DNA of 64,000 nucleotides from UBA2030 sp049969475 (GTDB taxonomy: Bacteria; Bacteroidota; Bacteroidia; Bacteroidales; TTA-H9): assembly GCA_049969475.1 (NCBI GenBank), contig JBMFOU010000014.1, positions 11,149 through 75,148 of the forward strand. The letters are read 5' to 3'. The stretch's first letter is position 1; each line of letters begins with the position of its first letter. Below are positions 53,651-62,194 of the stretch, in pieces. A program made the translations under genes and the position numbers. The notes beneath the pieces were generated by a model. The model searched no databases. It was not told the origin of the DNA and saw nothing but the letters and a program-made list of their open reading frames with translations.

Positions 53651-54004
53651 TTAATGGAGAAAAGTCGAAAGTTCTTTTTTAAAAGCTTCAAAAGCTTTTT
53701 CAGTCTGATGAAAGCTTTCTATCAATTGTTGGCCCCACGGAGTTAGAAGAGCCTGACCACCCTGACGTCCTCCCCGGTGCAAGATCACAATTGGCTTCTG
53801 GGAGTATTGATTAATCAGGTTTATTTCCTGCCAGGCCTGACGATACGACATTTTCATCTCAGTGGCCGCTTTTCGCAAAGAACCCAAATCTTTGATTTTA
53901 ATCAGCAACTCAATACGTCCCTTGCCAAGCATAACCTTTTGGCCCAAACACAACCATACCCGCCCATCGATAGAGAGTTGCATCGATTCGTCCTGATCTG
54001 TCAT
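53651..54004 (-). CDS. ModE-type winged-helix regulator without ligand domain
   Basis: A 117-residue protein corresponding to the N-terminal DNA-binding domain of ModE: LLIKIKDLGSLRKAATEMKMSYRQAWQEINLINQ is the helix-turn-helix, and RGGRQGGQALLTPWGQQLI the wing and dimer helix. The C-terminal molybdate-binding TOBE domains of full ModE are absent. Short ModE-like proteins are known regulators of molybdate or tungstate genes in some bacteria, but this one cannot bind the anion by the usual route. It lies 134 bases upstream of the TonB receptor gene on the same strand. Confidence 0.88.
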   Translation of the reverse strand: MTDQDESMQLSIDGRVWLCLGQKVMLGKGRIELLIKIKDLGSLRKAATEMKMSYRQAWQEINLINQYSQKPIVILHRGGRQGGQALLTPWGQQLIESFHQTEKAFEAFKKELSTFLH

Positions 54005-54040
54005 GGATATTCCTGTCTGTTTTTGATTAGTCAGTGTAGC

Positions 54041-54472
54041 TTAATTTGGGTTTTGGGCTTCTCCCTGCTTTCGCAATTCATTGATTTCCTGCAACAGCAA
54101 GTCAAGTTTCTGTTTTATCTCAGCTACTTCTGCTTCGGTTTTTAAGTTGATGTGATAGTCATTTTCGGCTCTAATCTCCGAATGCTTGCTGTCCAGGTTT
54201 TGGCCAACCATAATTAAAGGCATCAGAAATATCTGAATCATATTAGAGATGAATAACCAAAGCACAAAGGCGGGATAGGGATCGAAACGCAGGGGCGGTG
54301 GGGCCAAGGTATTGAATCCTAGCCATAAAAGGGTCCATAAACAAATAATGAAAAAGAATCCAATGGTCCCCACCCGATGAGTAAGCCATACAGCAAAGCG
54401 TTCGGCAACACTCAAGTTTTCCCTGTGTAGCTTAAACGTATTTATAGGTCTGTGAAGGGAGTTTTTATTCAT
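54041..54472 (-). CDS. DUF1003 family membrane protein
   Basis: A 143-residue protein of the DUF1003 family, defined here by SVAERFAVWLTHRVGTIGFFFIICLWTLLWLGFN and the FVLWLFISNMIQIFLMPLIMVGQN helix. Two transmembrane helices are followed by a coiled coil (about 100-140, KTEAEVAEIKQKLDLLLQEINELRK). Function unknown. It lies 36 bases upstream of the ModE-type gene on the same strand and may be co-transcribed with it. Confidence 0.9.
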   Translation of the reverse strand: MNKNSLHRPINTFKLHRENLSVAERFAVWLTHRVGTIGFFFIICLWTLLWLGFNTLAPPPLRFDPYPAFVLWLFISNMIQIFLMPLIMVGQNLDSKHSEIRAENDYHINLKTEAEVAEIKQKLDLLLQEINELRKQGEAQNPN

Positions 54473-54625
54473 ATCGCTTCTACGATTTACGGCTATAGAT
54501 TTAACTATTTAAATTGCTATGTTTTGTGAATTTAAATCAGGTGCTCTTCAAAATAACTAATTGTCGAAGCTGACTTTTCCCTAACTGGAACTAAAAAATT
54601 TGCTATTAAAACAAACTGCAATATT

Positions 54626-55723
54626 TTAGAGGGTAAAGCCGAAAGATAGATTCAGGTTACTGTATGAAGAGTAGCTGTAAAGGAGTCCTAGAATGATTTT
54701 TTCAAAGGTGAAGCTTATTCCGCCATCGAGGGCATAAGTGTTAAAGTTTCGACTATAGCTGAATGGGTCGCTAAGATCTTTTACAATGACTTGGAAATGA
54801 TTAGTGGGGTCGGTAGAATATATAGGATAGTTTCCTTTGAGACTCACCTTAGAATCTAGTAAATTATAACCACCCCCCACCATAATAGCCACAGCCCCTG
54901 AAGTTTTGAAAAGATAAAAACGCAGGGGGATACTCACCGATAATAGTTGGAGCTCCTGGTTATCGTAGGGTCCTTTGTCGCCGGAGGGACTGAAAGTGAG
55001 CCCCGCTTCATTGGGTTTTATTTCAAGATAGTTGCTTACCTTATTGTATCCATATCCTCCTGAAAGGTAAAATTTGAGTCCTGTTGCATCCAAGTCTTTG
55101 AAAAGTGAGTTGAGATTATATTGCAACTGAAGGGAAATATTAAATAAGCCCACGTTTCGGGGAGAATATTTTATGGGCGGGATAAACTTAAGGTCTATTA
55201 GGTTTCCATGGGAGGCACCAAACAAATGAAAGGCTGCATAGGGCATAATTCTCACTCCATATCCTTCCGGTGAATTCAGGGTTAGAACTGGACGAGTAGA
55301 GTAAAATGGGAAGGAACTTGACGGAACATAATATTTTTGTTGGGTCTGCAGGGGAATAGTGTTGGCACTGCCAGCGTATGTCTGGGCAATGGTGCGCTGG
55401 GGATCGGCTGGCTCAAATTCCGTGAGTTGCAAATCCATTATATTATATGTCAGGTCAGCAGAATTAACAATAGAAACTGAACTCGTGAGTCCAATGCCAA
55501 ATTTTAGATCGTTAAGCTCCTGATGCAATAAGGGCATCAGGGAATTGTTTGCATTGTTAAGGGCCAGGGACTTTTCTACCGGCAGTGCATATGCCTTAAT
55601 GATTTTGACTGCATCATCAACACTTCCTTTAACAAACTGGGGGGCCGTGCGCATCTGAGCCATGACCATTGCACTCGACAGCAAGCAAGCCGAAATTACT
55701 ATCGTTTGAATGTTTCTTTTCAT
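54626..55723 (-). CDS. Outer-membrane protein of DUF6588 type (tentative)
   Basis: A 365-residue protein with a signal peptide (about 1-22, ending VMAQ). The start of the mature chain, GSVDDAVKIIKAYALPVEKSL, resembles the DUF6588 family. The rest is beta-rich and aromatic (IPLRFYLFKTSGAVAIMVGGGY), as expected for an outer-membrane barrel, ending NLNLSFGFTL. Family assignment from memory only. It follows a small lipoprotein gene by 24 bases, forming a likely two-gene unit. Confidence 0.7.
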   Translation of the reverse strand: MKRNIQTIVISACLLSSAMVMAQMRTAPQFVKGSVDDAVKIIKAYALPVEKSLALNNANNSLMPLLHQELNDLKFGIGLTSSVSIVNSADLTYNIMDLQLTEFEPADPQRTIAQTYAGSANTIPLQTQQKYYVPSSSFPFYSTRPVLTLNSPEGYGVRIMPYAAFHLFGASHGNLIDLKFIPPIKYSPRNVGLFNISLQLQYNLNSLFKDLDATGLKFYLSGGYGYNKVSNYLEIKPNEAGLTFSPSGDKGPYDNQELQLLSVSIPLRFYLFKTSGAVAIMVGGGYNLLDSKVSLKGNYPIYSTDPTNHFQVIVKDLSDPFSYSRNFNTYALDGGISFTFEKIILGLLYSYSSYSNLNLSFGFTL

Positions 55724-55747
55724 AATTATTTTTTTTAGGGGAACTGC

Positions 55748-56134
55748 TCAATTTTTTGTAGCCTCTTTAAATTCTACGATTAATCCTTTGATAATTATAG
55801 ATTTGCGGTAAAAGAAAGGGAAAAAGCCGGAATGCCGCGTCTCCGGTGTTAAATAAACAACTGCCTTTGACTGGCCTTGTAGCTCGGCATTGTCATATAA
55901 TTCACTCATCGCATTTCCCATAAGCGCTCGGTGCGAAAAGCCACCGATTCCTAAAACATAATTTGCTGATGCCTGTCCCTCCACTTTTCCAATGATGGTA
56001 AAATTTCCTTCGCCCAGTTCTACATTTGTTGTGTTAGAGTTTAAATTCGCATAAGGGGTCCAGTAAATGGCACAGCTGTTCAGGAATAAAGCCATGAAAA
56101 TTATTATTATACTCGACCACTTACTCATATTCAT
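55748..56134 (-). CDS. Small lipoprotein, unknown function
   Basis: A 128-residue lipoprotein: after a hydrophobic segment the lipobox LFLNSC gives a lipidated C19. The mature part has GEGNFTIIGKVEGQASANYVLGIGG and ends with a beta-rich KSIIIKGLIVEFKE. A resemblance to small DUF6567-like lipoproteins is possible but unproven. The ATG at 56134 is chosen because an exact TATATTTGC promoter core lies inside the longer frame. Confidence 0.7.
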   Translation of the reverse strand: MNMSKWSSIIIIFMALFLNSCAIYWTPYANLNSNTTNVELGEGNFTIIGKVEGQASANYVLGIGGFSHRALMGNAMSELYDNAELQGQSKAVVYLTPETRHSGFFPFFYRKSIIIKGLIVEFKEATKN

Positions 56135-56159
56135 AGGTTCAGATTTTAGAGAGATGAAT

Positions 56160-56168
56160 GCAAATATA
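56160..56168 (-). promoter_or_regulatory. -7 element of the lipoprotein/DUF6588-type unit
   Basis: TATATTTGC on the minus strand, exact consensus; TTTG lies 21 bases upstream of it. Confidence 0.65.
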
Positions 56169-56271
56169 ATAATAAATTTTTTGTAGTTCCAAACCATGAA
56201 CTTTGTTTAATTTTTTTCTCTAAAGATTAAACAATTTTTGATCTCTCGGTGTTTTTTTAAAAAAAATTGAA

Positions 56272-56967
56272 ATGAAAAACTATTTAGTCGTAGGTGCCTC
56301 GTCGGGAATCGGGAACCAGATTACCCGTTTATTATCTGAAATGGGGCATCATGTTTGGGGTACTTATTACAAGAATCAACCCAACGAGAGTATGGAAGGT
56401 GTCAAATGGTTGCAGTGGTTGGCCGATGAACCTTTCGATGCAACATCACTTCCAGAAATTTTACATGGCTTGGTTTATTGTGTTGGAGCCATTCCTCTTA
56501 AGTCATTCCAAAGTACAACAGAACGTGATTTTATTGATGACTTCTCTGTGCAAGTTGTTGGGGCTACAAGAGTATTACGTGCCACGCTTTCCCGGTTAAA
56601 AGCAGCGGAAAAAGCCTCTGTAGTTTTATTTTCCACCGTAGCGGTACAAACAGGTATCCCTTTTCATAGTGTTGTTTCGGCCTCTAAAGGAGCCATTGAG
56701 GGACTTACTCGTTCTTTGGCAGCCGAATGGGCTCCTCGCATCAGAGTAAATGCTATTGCCCCATCGTTGACCGATACCCCTTTGGCCTCCCGTTTGCTGG
56801 CCGGTGATGAAAAACGTAAGGCCGCAGCCGAACGGCACCCGCTCCGAAGGGTAGGAACAGCCCTCGATCAAGCCCAGGCAGCTGTGTTTCTGCTCACCGA
56901 TGCTTCGTCGTGGATTACTGGACAAATTTTGCATGTGGATGGTGGATTCTCCAACCTTAAAGTGTAA
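56272..56967 (+). CDS. SDR-family oxidoreductase with altered active site
   Basis: A 231-residue Rossmann-fold short-chain dehydrogenase/reductase. The cofactor motif GASSGIG (8-14) is intact and the catalytic Ser is S121. The YxxxK signature reads V135-S-A-S-K139, so the catalytic Tyr is replaced by Val; the codon is clearly GTT. The C-terminal half (IEGLTRSLAAEWAPRIRVNAIAP, WITGQILHVDGG) is normal. It probably binds NAD(P) but may be non-catalytic or use another mechanism. It starts a three-gene unit with an SRPBCC protein and a photolyase. Confidence 0.88.
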   Translation: MKNYLVVGASSGIGNQITRLLSEMGHHVWGTYYKNQPNESMEGVKWLQWLADEPFDATSLPEILHGLVYCVGAIPLKSFQSTTERDFIDDFSVQVVGATRVLRATLSRLKAAEKASVVLFSTVAVQTGIPFHSVVSASKGAIEGLTRSLAAEWAPRIRVNAIAPSLTDTPLASRLLAGDEKRKAAAERHPLRRVGTALDQAQAAVFLLTDASSWITGQILHVDGGFSNLKV

Positions 56968-56971
56968 CAAC

Positions 56972-57433
56972 ATGGCTTTTTATCAGTTGAAATTTACCCA
57001 GTTTCTTCCGGCACCTACCGACCAGGTTTGGGATTTTATTGCTACACCAAGGAATTTGAAAAGAATTACCCCCTCCTATATGGGCTTCGATATTCTGACG
57101 AAGGAACTGTCCGAAAAAATGTATCAGGGCATGATGATTGCCTATACTGTAAGGCCGGTTTTGCATATACCCTTGACCTGGGTAACAGAAATCACTCACA
57201 TTAGGGAAGGATACTATTTTGTGGATGAACAGCGTGTGGGGCCCTATACGCTGTGGCACCATGAACACCGAATAGTGCCCGTGCAAGGGGGTACTCTCAT
57301 GCACGACCTTGTTTCTTATGTTCCGCCCCTGGGTTGGCTGGGTCAGTGGATGCATCCGTGGCTGATTCGTCCACGACTAAATGAAATTTTTGAATTTAGG
57401 CGCATAGCACTGGAGGATATCTTTGGAAAGTGA
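56972..57433 (+). CDS. SRPBCC-fold ligand-binding protein
   Basis: A 153-residue START/Bet v1-like (SRPBCC) protein. The family start FTQFLPAPTDQVWDFIATPRNLKRITP and the MHDLVSYVPPLGWLGQWMHPWLIRPRLNEIFEFRR C-terminus fit the ligand-cavity fold often found next to bacterial photolyases. Probable ligand unknown. It follows the SDR by 4 bases and its last 11 bases overlap the photolyase start. Confidence 0.85.
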   Translation: MAFYQLKFTQFLPAPTDQVWDFIATPRNLKRITPSYMGFDILTKELSEKMYQGMMIAYTVRPVLHIPLTWVTEITHIREGYYFVDEQRVGPYTLWHHEHRIVPVQGGTLMHDLVSYVPPLGWLGQWMHPWLIRPRLNEIFEFRRIALEDIFGK

Positions 57434-58892
57434 AGTATATCTAGTTTTTCCGCATCAACTTTTCAGCCAATTATCTATAGAATCCGTACCTGAGGTATGG
57501 CTTGTTGAAGAATACCTTTTTTTCAGGCAATTACCTTTTCATCCGCTCAAGCTTGTCTTCCATCGGGCTTCAATGAAAGCCTTCGCAGAATTTCTGCAAA
57601 AACAGGGAATTAACGTATTTTATGTTGACTCGGGCAAACCAGGCTCAGATGTGAGAAAACTCCCCGAAGTTTTGCATCAAAGAAATATTCGGCGCGTTCA
57701 TATATACCAGCTGATGGATCATTGGTTGGAAAAAAGGCTTCATCGGGGTCTTTCAGCTTATGATATTTCATTTACTCAGCATCCCAATCCGGGTTTTTTA
57801 GGAGCCTGGCCTGAGCTGGAAAATACCCTGAGAAATGGTAGTTATTTTCAAACCTCATTTTATCAGCAGCACAGGAAGCGGCTGGGCCTACTTATGGATG
57901 ACCATGGAAAACCCCTGGGCGGCCGCTGGAGTTTTGATCAGGAAAACAGAAAGCGCTGGCCCAAAGGTCGTACGGTACCTCCAATTATGTTTCCACCCGC
58001 CGATGAGTATTGGCAAGAAGCCACTCGCTACGTAAAAGATCATTTCGGCACAGACTTAAACTTGGGAAATACCCCTGTTTATCCTCATACTCATGCGCAG
58101 GCTCAAGAGTGGCTTGATGATTTTTTGAGCAGCCGATGGGTGGGCTTTGGCACCTGGCAGGATGCCATAGTTAGCGGACAATCGTTTTTACACCATTCTC
58201 TTTTATCTGTTTTACTAAACACTGGACTGCTTACTCCCCATCTAGTGCTCGAGCGTGCAATGAGCTACGCGTCAGAGCGGGAAATTCCCCTCAACGACGT
58301 GGAAGGTTTTATGCGACAGATTATTGGCTGGAGGGAATTTGTAGCTGCCGTTTATTTGAAGGAAGGCATCGCCCAGCGCACCCGCAATTTCTGGAATTTC
58401 ACCCGTCCTATGCCGCAGTCATTTTATGAGGGTCGAACGGGCCTCCTGCCTTTTGATGAGGCCTTCAAACGTTTAAAGAAAACTGCCTATTCACATCACA
58501 TTGAGCGCCTCATGATATTTGGCAACCTCATGCTTCTTTGCGAAATTCATCCGGATGAAGTCTATCGCTGGTTCATGCAGCATTTTATCGATGCTTACGA
58601 TTGGGTGATGGTTCCTAATGTTTACGGGATGAGTCAGTATGCCGATGGGGGGCTTTTGACCACCAAACCTTATATCAGTGCCAGTACTTATTTGCTCAGA
58701 ATGTCAGATTATCCCGGAGGCTCATGGACTGAGATATGGGATGGATTGTTCTGGCGATTTTTAAATAAGCACCGAAATTTTTTTGTGCAAAATCCCCGAA
58801 TGGGTATTCTTATAAAAACTTTTGACCAGATGCCTGTTGAGAGACAACATTTCCTACTGAATAGAGCGGATAATTATCTGGGTACTCTATAG
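57423..58892 (+). CDS. Cryptochrome/photolyase-related protein (FeS-BCP/DPRP-like)
   Basis: A 489-residue photolyase-superfamily protein. The N-terminal Rossmann-type domain (about 1-170) resembles the deoxyribodipyrimidine photolyase-related (DPRP) domain. The C-terminal FAD-binding part has LNDVEGFMRQIIGWREFV, HHIERLMIFGNLMLL, YDWVMVPNVYGMSQYADGG and RMSDYPGG, all typical of the prokaryotic (6-4) photolyase (PhrB/FeS-BCP) branch. That branch uses four Cys for a [4Fe-4S] cluster, but this protein has only one Cys (C373). Starts at a TTG overlapping the SRPBCC stop by 11 bases; no better start exists. Confidence 0.88.
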   Translation: MESEVYLVFPHQLFSQLSIESVPEVWLVEEYLFFRQLPFHPLKLVFHRASMKAFAEFLQKQGINVFYVDSGKPGSDVRKLPEVLHQRNIRRVHIYQLMDHWLEKRLHRGLSAYDISFTQHPNPGFLGAWPELENTLRNGSYFQTSFYQQHRKRLGLLMDDHGKPLGGRWSFDQENRKRWPKGRTVPPIMFPPADEYWQEATRYVKDHFGTDLNLGNTPVYPHTHAQAQEWLDDFLSSRWVGFGTWQDAIVSGQSFLHHSLLSVLLNTGLLTPHLVLERAMSYASEREIPLNDVEGFMRQIIGWREFVAAVYLKEGIAQRTRNFWNFTRPMPQSFYEGRTGLLPFDEAFKRLKKTAYSHHIERLMIFGNLMLLCEIHPDEVYRWFMQHFIDAYDWVMVPNVYGMSQYADGGLLTTKPYISASTYLLRMSDYPGGSWTEIWDGLFWRFLNKHRNFFVQNPRMGILIKTFDQMPVERQHFLLNRADNYLGTL

Positions 58893-59028
58893 GGCGGGTG
58901 ATTTGATAATCAGTATTTCCTGATTTAAAGATGGCGGGTTTACTGTGTAAAGGGCGCCAAAAAATGAAATCTATTTTCATAATTTCGCCCTTGTAAATTC
59001 ATGTTTCACTTACTAAAGTAAACCCGCT

Positions 59029-61089
59029 ATGATTAACAACCAACTGATAAAGCCCCGAAGTATTGTGGTGGTGGGTGCCAGCAACGATGTTTCCAAACCC
59101 GGTGGCAAAGTTTTGAAAAATATTCTGGACCATCATTTTGAAGGGCAAGTATATGCAGTGAATCCCAAAGAGAGTACTATTCAGGGCATAGCCTGCCATG
59201 CAGACGTGAGCTTATTACCCGAAGTAGACTTGGCCATTCTGGCCATACCGGCTCGTTTTTGTCCGGCAGCGGTGGAGGAGCTCGCCATGCGAAAAAATAC
59301 CCGGGCCTTCATCATTCTATCGGCGGGTTTTCATGAAGAAAGTGAGGAAGGCGCAAGGCTGGAGCAGGAAATCGTGCGGATTGTAGACTCCGTAGGCGGT
59401 TGCCTGATAGGGCCCAACTGTATTGGAGTAATGACCCCTTGGCATGCTTCGGTTTTCACCACACCTATACCCAAACTAGAGTCTCAGGGGGTGGATTTTA
59501 TCTCTGGTTCTGGTGCTACAGCCGTGTTTATCATGGAAAGTGCTATTCCCAACGGGCTTACCTTCTCGAGCGTGTTTTCGGTGGGCAACAGTGCCCAGAT
59601 AGGGGTGGAAGAGGTGCTTGAATATATGGACATCACCTTCGATCCGGATAAAAGCAGCCGCGTGAAGCTTTTGTATATCGAGAGCATCAGCAAACCGGAG
59701 AAATTACTCAGGCATGCCACATCGCTTATTAGCAAGGGATGTCGTATCGCAGCGATTAAGTCTGGCACTTCCCAGGCAGGAAGCAGGGCTGCTTCTTCTC
59801 ATACGGGCGCGCTGGCCAGCAGCGATACAGCGGTTGATGCCCTACTGCGCAAAGCTGGCATTGTGCGTTGCCACAGTCGGCAAGAGTTGGCCACCGTGGC
59901 AGGAATATTCATGCACAAACCTCTGCCTGGTAACCGCATAGCTATCATCACCCATGCGGGGGGGCCTGCCGTAATGCTTACGGATGCCCTGGCCAATAAT
60001 GGTATGGAAATTCCCCGACTCGAAAGCACGGAGCTTCTCGCCAAACTCTTTCCGGGTTCCTCCGTGGCCAATCCCATCGATTTCCTTGCTACAGGCACGG
60101 CCTCTCAGCTAGCGGACATTATTGATTATTGTGATCAGAAATTCGACAATATTGACGCAATGGCTGTCATCTTTGGTAGCCCGGGCCTCTTTGAGGTGTA
60201 CGACGTGTACAAGGTGCTGCACGAAAAAATGATGACCTGTCGTAAGCCCATTTTCCCCATCCTTCCCTCAGTAATCAATGTGAAAAGGGAGATCGAATAT
60301 TTTATCTCCCTCGGTCATATCAATTTCCCGGATGAAGTAGTATTCGGAACTGCCCTGGCTAAGGTCTATCATACGCCTGCACCGGTGGAAGTTGCTGAAG
60401 AGATGGAGGTTGATTATGAAAAAATCAGAAGCGTTATTGAAACTTCCGGGGAAGGATACCTGAAACCCTCCGCAGTGCAAGCCCTGCTCGACGCTGCCTG
60501 TATTAACAGGGCGAAAGAATATGTGGTAACCAGTGAATCGCAGGCATTAGATGCAGCCCGGAAGGCAGGTTTTCCTGTGGTCATGAAGGTGGTTGGGCCG
60601 GTGCACAAGAGCGACGTGGGAGGTGTGGTATTAAACGTAAAAGATGAGGAATCAGTCCGGCTTCACTTCCATCGGATCATGGAAATCAAGGATGCTACGG
60701 GCGTACTCATACAGCCTATGCTCAGCGGCAGTGAGCTCTTTATTGGTGCCACCGTCGAGGGTAATTTCGGCCATCTCGTCATGTGTGGGCTCGGTGGCAT
60801 CCTCATTGAAGTGATGAAAGATTTCAGCACCGGCCTCGTTCCTCTGAGTAGGGAGGAAGCCCGGCGCATGGTGCACAACCTCAGAGGATACCCTATTTTT
60901 AAAGGCATTCGTGGAAAAGAAGGTATTAACGAGGATAAATTTATCGATACCCTATTGCGGGTATCTGCTTTGCTCAAAGCAGCCCCCGAAATTACCGAGA
61001 TGGACCTCAATCCTTTGCTGGGAAATTTGCAAGACGTGACAGTGGTGGACGCCCGAATTAAAATATTGAAAAACAACGCATCGGCATAA
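59029..61089 (+). CDS. ADP-forming acyl-CoA synthetase (acetate-CoA ligase family), fused alpha-beta
   Basis: A 686-residue enzyme of the ADP-forming acetyl-CoA synthetase family, which makes ATP from acyl-CoA. Order: CoA-binding domain (about 1-135), succinyl-CoA-synthetase-like ligase domain (about 150-300) with phospho-acceptor H258 in SSHTGALASSD, a second ligase-type half, and an ATP-grasp domain (about 480-680, ARKAGFPVVMKVVGPVHKSDVGGV). Acyl substrate could be acetate, another short chain or an aryl acid; sequence does not tell. A near-consensus TAATTTCGC core lies 41 bases upstream. Confidence 0.92.
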   Translation: MINNQLIKPRSIVVVGASNDVSKPGGKVLKNILDHHFEGQVYAVNPKESTIQGIACHADVSLLPEVDLAILAIPARFCPAAVEELAMRKNTRAFIILSAGFHEESEEGARLEQEIVRIVDSVGGCLIGPNCIGVMTPWHASVFTTPIPKLESQGVDFISGSGATAVFIMESAIPNGLTFSSVFSVGNSAQIGVEEVLEYMDITFDPDKSSRVKLLYIESISKPEKLLRHATSLISKGCRIAAIKSGTSQAGSRAASSHTGALASSDTAVDALLRKAGIVRCHSRQELATVAGIFMHKPLPGNRIAIITHAGGPAVMLTDALANNGMEIPRLESTELLAKLFPGSSVANPIDFLATGTASQLADIIDYCDQKFDNIDAMAVIFGSPGLFEVYDVYKVLHEKMMTCRKPIFPILPSVINVKREIEYFISLGHINFPDEVVFGTALAKVYHTPAPVEVAEEMEVDYEKIRSVIETSGEGYLKPSAVQALLDAACINRAKEYVVTSESQALDAARKAGFPVVMKVVGPVHKSDVGGVVLNVKDEESVRLHFHRIMEIKDATGVLIQPMLSGSELFIGATVEGNFGHLVMCGLGGILIEVMKDFSTGLVPLSREEARRMVHNLRGYPIFKGIRGKEGINEDKFIDTLLRVSALLKAAPEITEMDLNPLLGNLQDVTVVDARIKILKNNASA

Positions 61090-61097
61090 AGCTGACG

Positions 61098-61106
61098 TAT
61101 CTTTGC
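61098..61106 (+). promoter_or_regulatory. -7 element of the barrel gene at 61127
   Basis: TATCTTTGC, exact consensus. It overlaps a TTG that opens the longer frame, which favours GTG 61127 as the start. Confidence 0.6.
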
Positions 61107-61126
61107 ATTATCTAATTTTATCTACC

Positions 61127-62050
61127 GTGAGTATTAAAAAGATTCTGCTAACCTTGCTCTTTGCCTTCTTTCTTGCCTTCGGCTATGCCCAGCAACGACT
61201 GATCGAAGACGTGGTATTCCTGAAAAACGGCTCGGTGGTCAGGGGGCTGATCGTAGAGGAAACACCTCTGGTTTCGCTGAAGATTCAAACGGCCGACCGT
61301 AGTATATTTGTTTTCCGTCTCGATGAAATAGAAAAAATCGAGCATGTATACGATTTCAAACCTCCGCATCCACCCCGTCCGGGAATATTGCCTGAAAAAC
61401 CAGCAGGAGGCCCGGATTTATCCGAAGAGTCTCCAATTGCCTGGAATATGGGAGTGGAATACACCTATGGCGGATCCCTGCGAAACACTGAAGTAAGCAA
61501 TTTTCATGGTTTGTATGGCCTGATTGGTTACTATCTGACCCCTCGCCTGACTACCAGCCTGGGTTTTGGGGTGGAAGACCTGCAATACATCAATTGGATT
61601 CCCATTTTTGTGGATGTGAAAATGAACATTAATCCTGAAGCCCATCCTGCGGGCAACACTCCCTTCCTTTACGGTAGGTTGGGAGTAAGCACTCCCACAG
61701 GGGAGCAGGAGTCCTATAGTGATTATGATGCGGGGTTCATGGCAGGTGTAGGTTTCGGATTTAAAATGCGCCTGAGTCATTCCATGCATTTTCATGCTTC
61801 TATAGGATATCGCTATCAGTTTGTGGGTTACAGGAGTTACATCTATCCTTTACCTTATCCCTATCCTGAGCCTCTTCCCGGGGGTATGGGGACGGGAGAA
61901 GTGAATACCGGCACCGACCCTAACGGGCAACCTATTACCATTGAGCCTCCTTATCCCGATCCCAACATCTGGCCTCCTCAAGCTTGGGAGCCCGTGAAAT
62001 TTAGGACACACGGAAATTTCATAACCTTTACCTTCGGTATTAGTTTTTGA
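61127..62050 (+). CDS. Outer-membrane protein with N-terminal small beta domain
   Basis: A 307-residue protein starting at GTG (MSIKKILLTLLF), with a signal peptide to about residue 21 (GYAQQ). A short beta domain (about 25-75, DVVFLKNGSVVRGLIVEETPLVSLKIQT) similar to the small repeat found in many Bacteroidota envelope proteins is followed by a Pro-rich linker and a barrel (about 105-307). One loop is strikingly Pro/Tyr-rich (YPLPYPYPEPLPGG). Function unknown. Confidence 0.75.
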   Translation: MSIKKILLTLLFAFFLAFGYAQQRLIEDVVFLKNGSVVRGLIVEETPLVSLKIQTADRSIFVFRLDEIEKIEHVYDFKPPHPPRPGILPEKPAGGPDLSEESPIAWNMGVEYTYGGSLRNTEVSNFHGLYGLIGYYLTPRLTTSLGFGVEDLQYINWIPIFVDVKMNINPEAHPAGNTPFLYGRLGVSTPTGEQESYSDYDAGFMAGVGFGFKMRLSHSMHFHASIGYRYQFVGYRSYIYPLPYPYPEPLPGGMGTGEVNTGTDPNGQPITIEPPYPDPNIWPPQAWEPVKFRTHGNFITFTFGISF

Positions 62051-62074
62051 AATAGTAACTGGTATTATGCATGG

Positions 62075-62108
62075 CTCTGGCTTTCAAATGAAGGCCGGAG
62101 TTTTTTTT
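62075..62108 (+). terminator. Terminator of the barrel gene at 61127
   Basis: An 11-bp stem with two G-T pairs (CTCTGGCTTTC / GAAGGCCGGAG) and a run of eight T. Confidence 0.8.
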
Positions 62109-62194
62109 GAGCTTGCATCAATTTCCGTAAAGGAATAGGATTTTTAGTAGAAGCTCTGTAATTTTACGAGAGATAAACGCTAATTAATCGCATT

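Noticed and set aside
56272..56967. Frameshift explanation for the missing SDR Tyr
   Set aside because: The reading frame is intact on both sides of V135 and the flanking SASKGA signature is in frame, so it is a substitution, not a shift.
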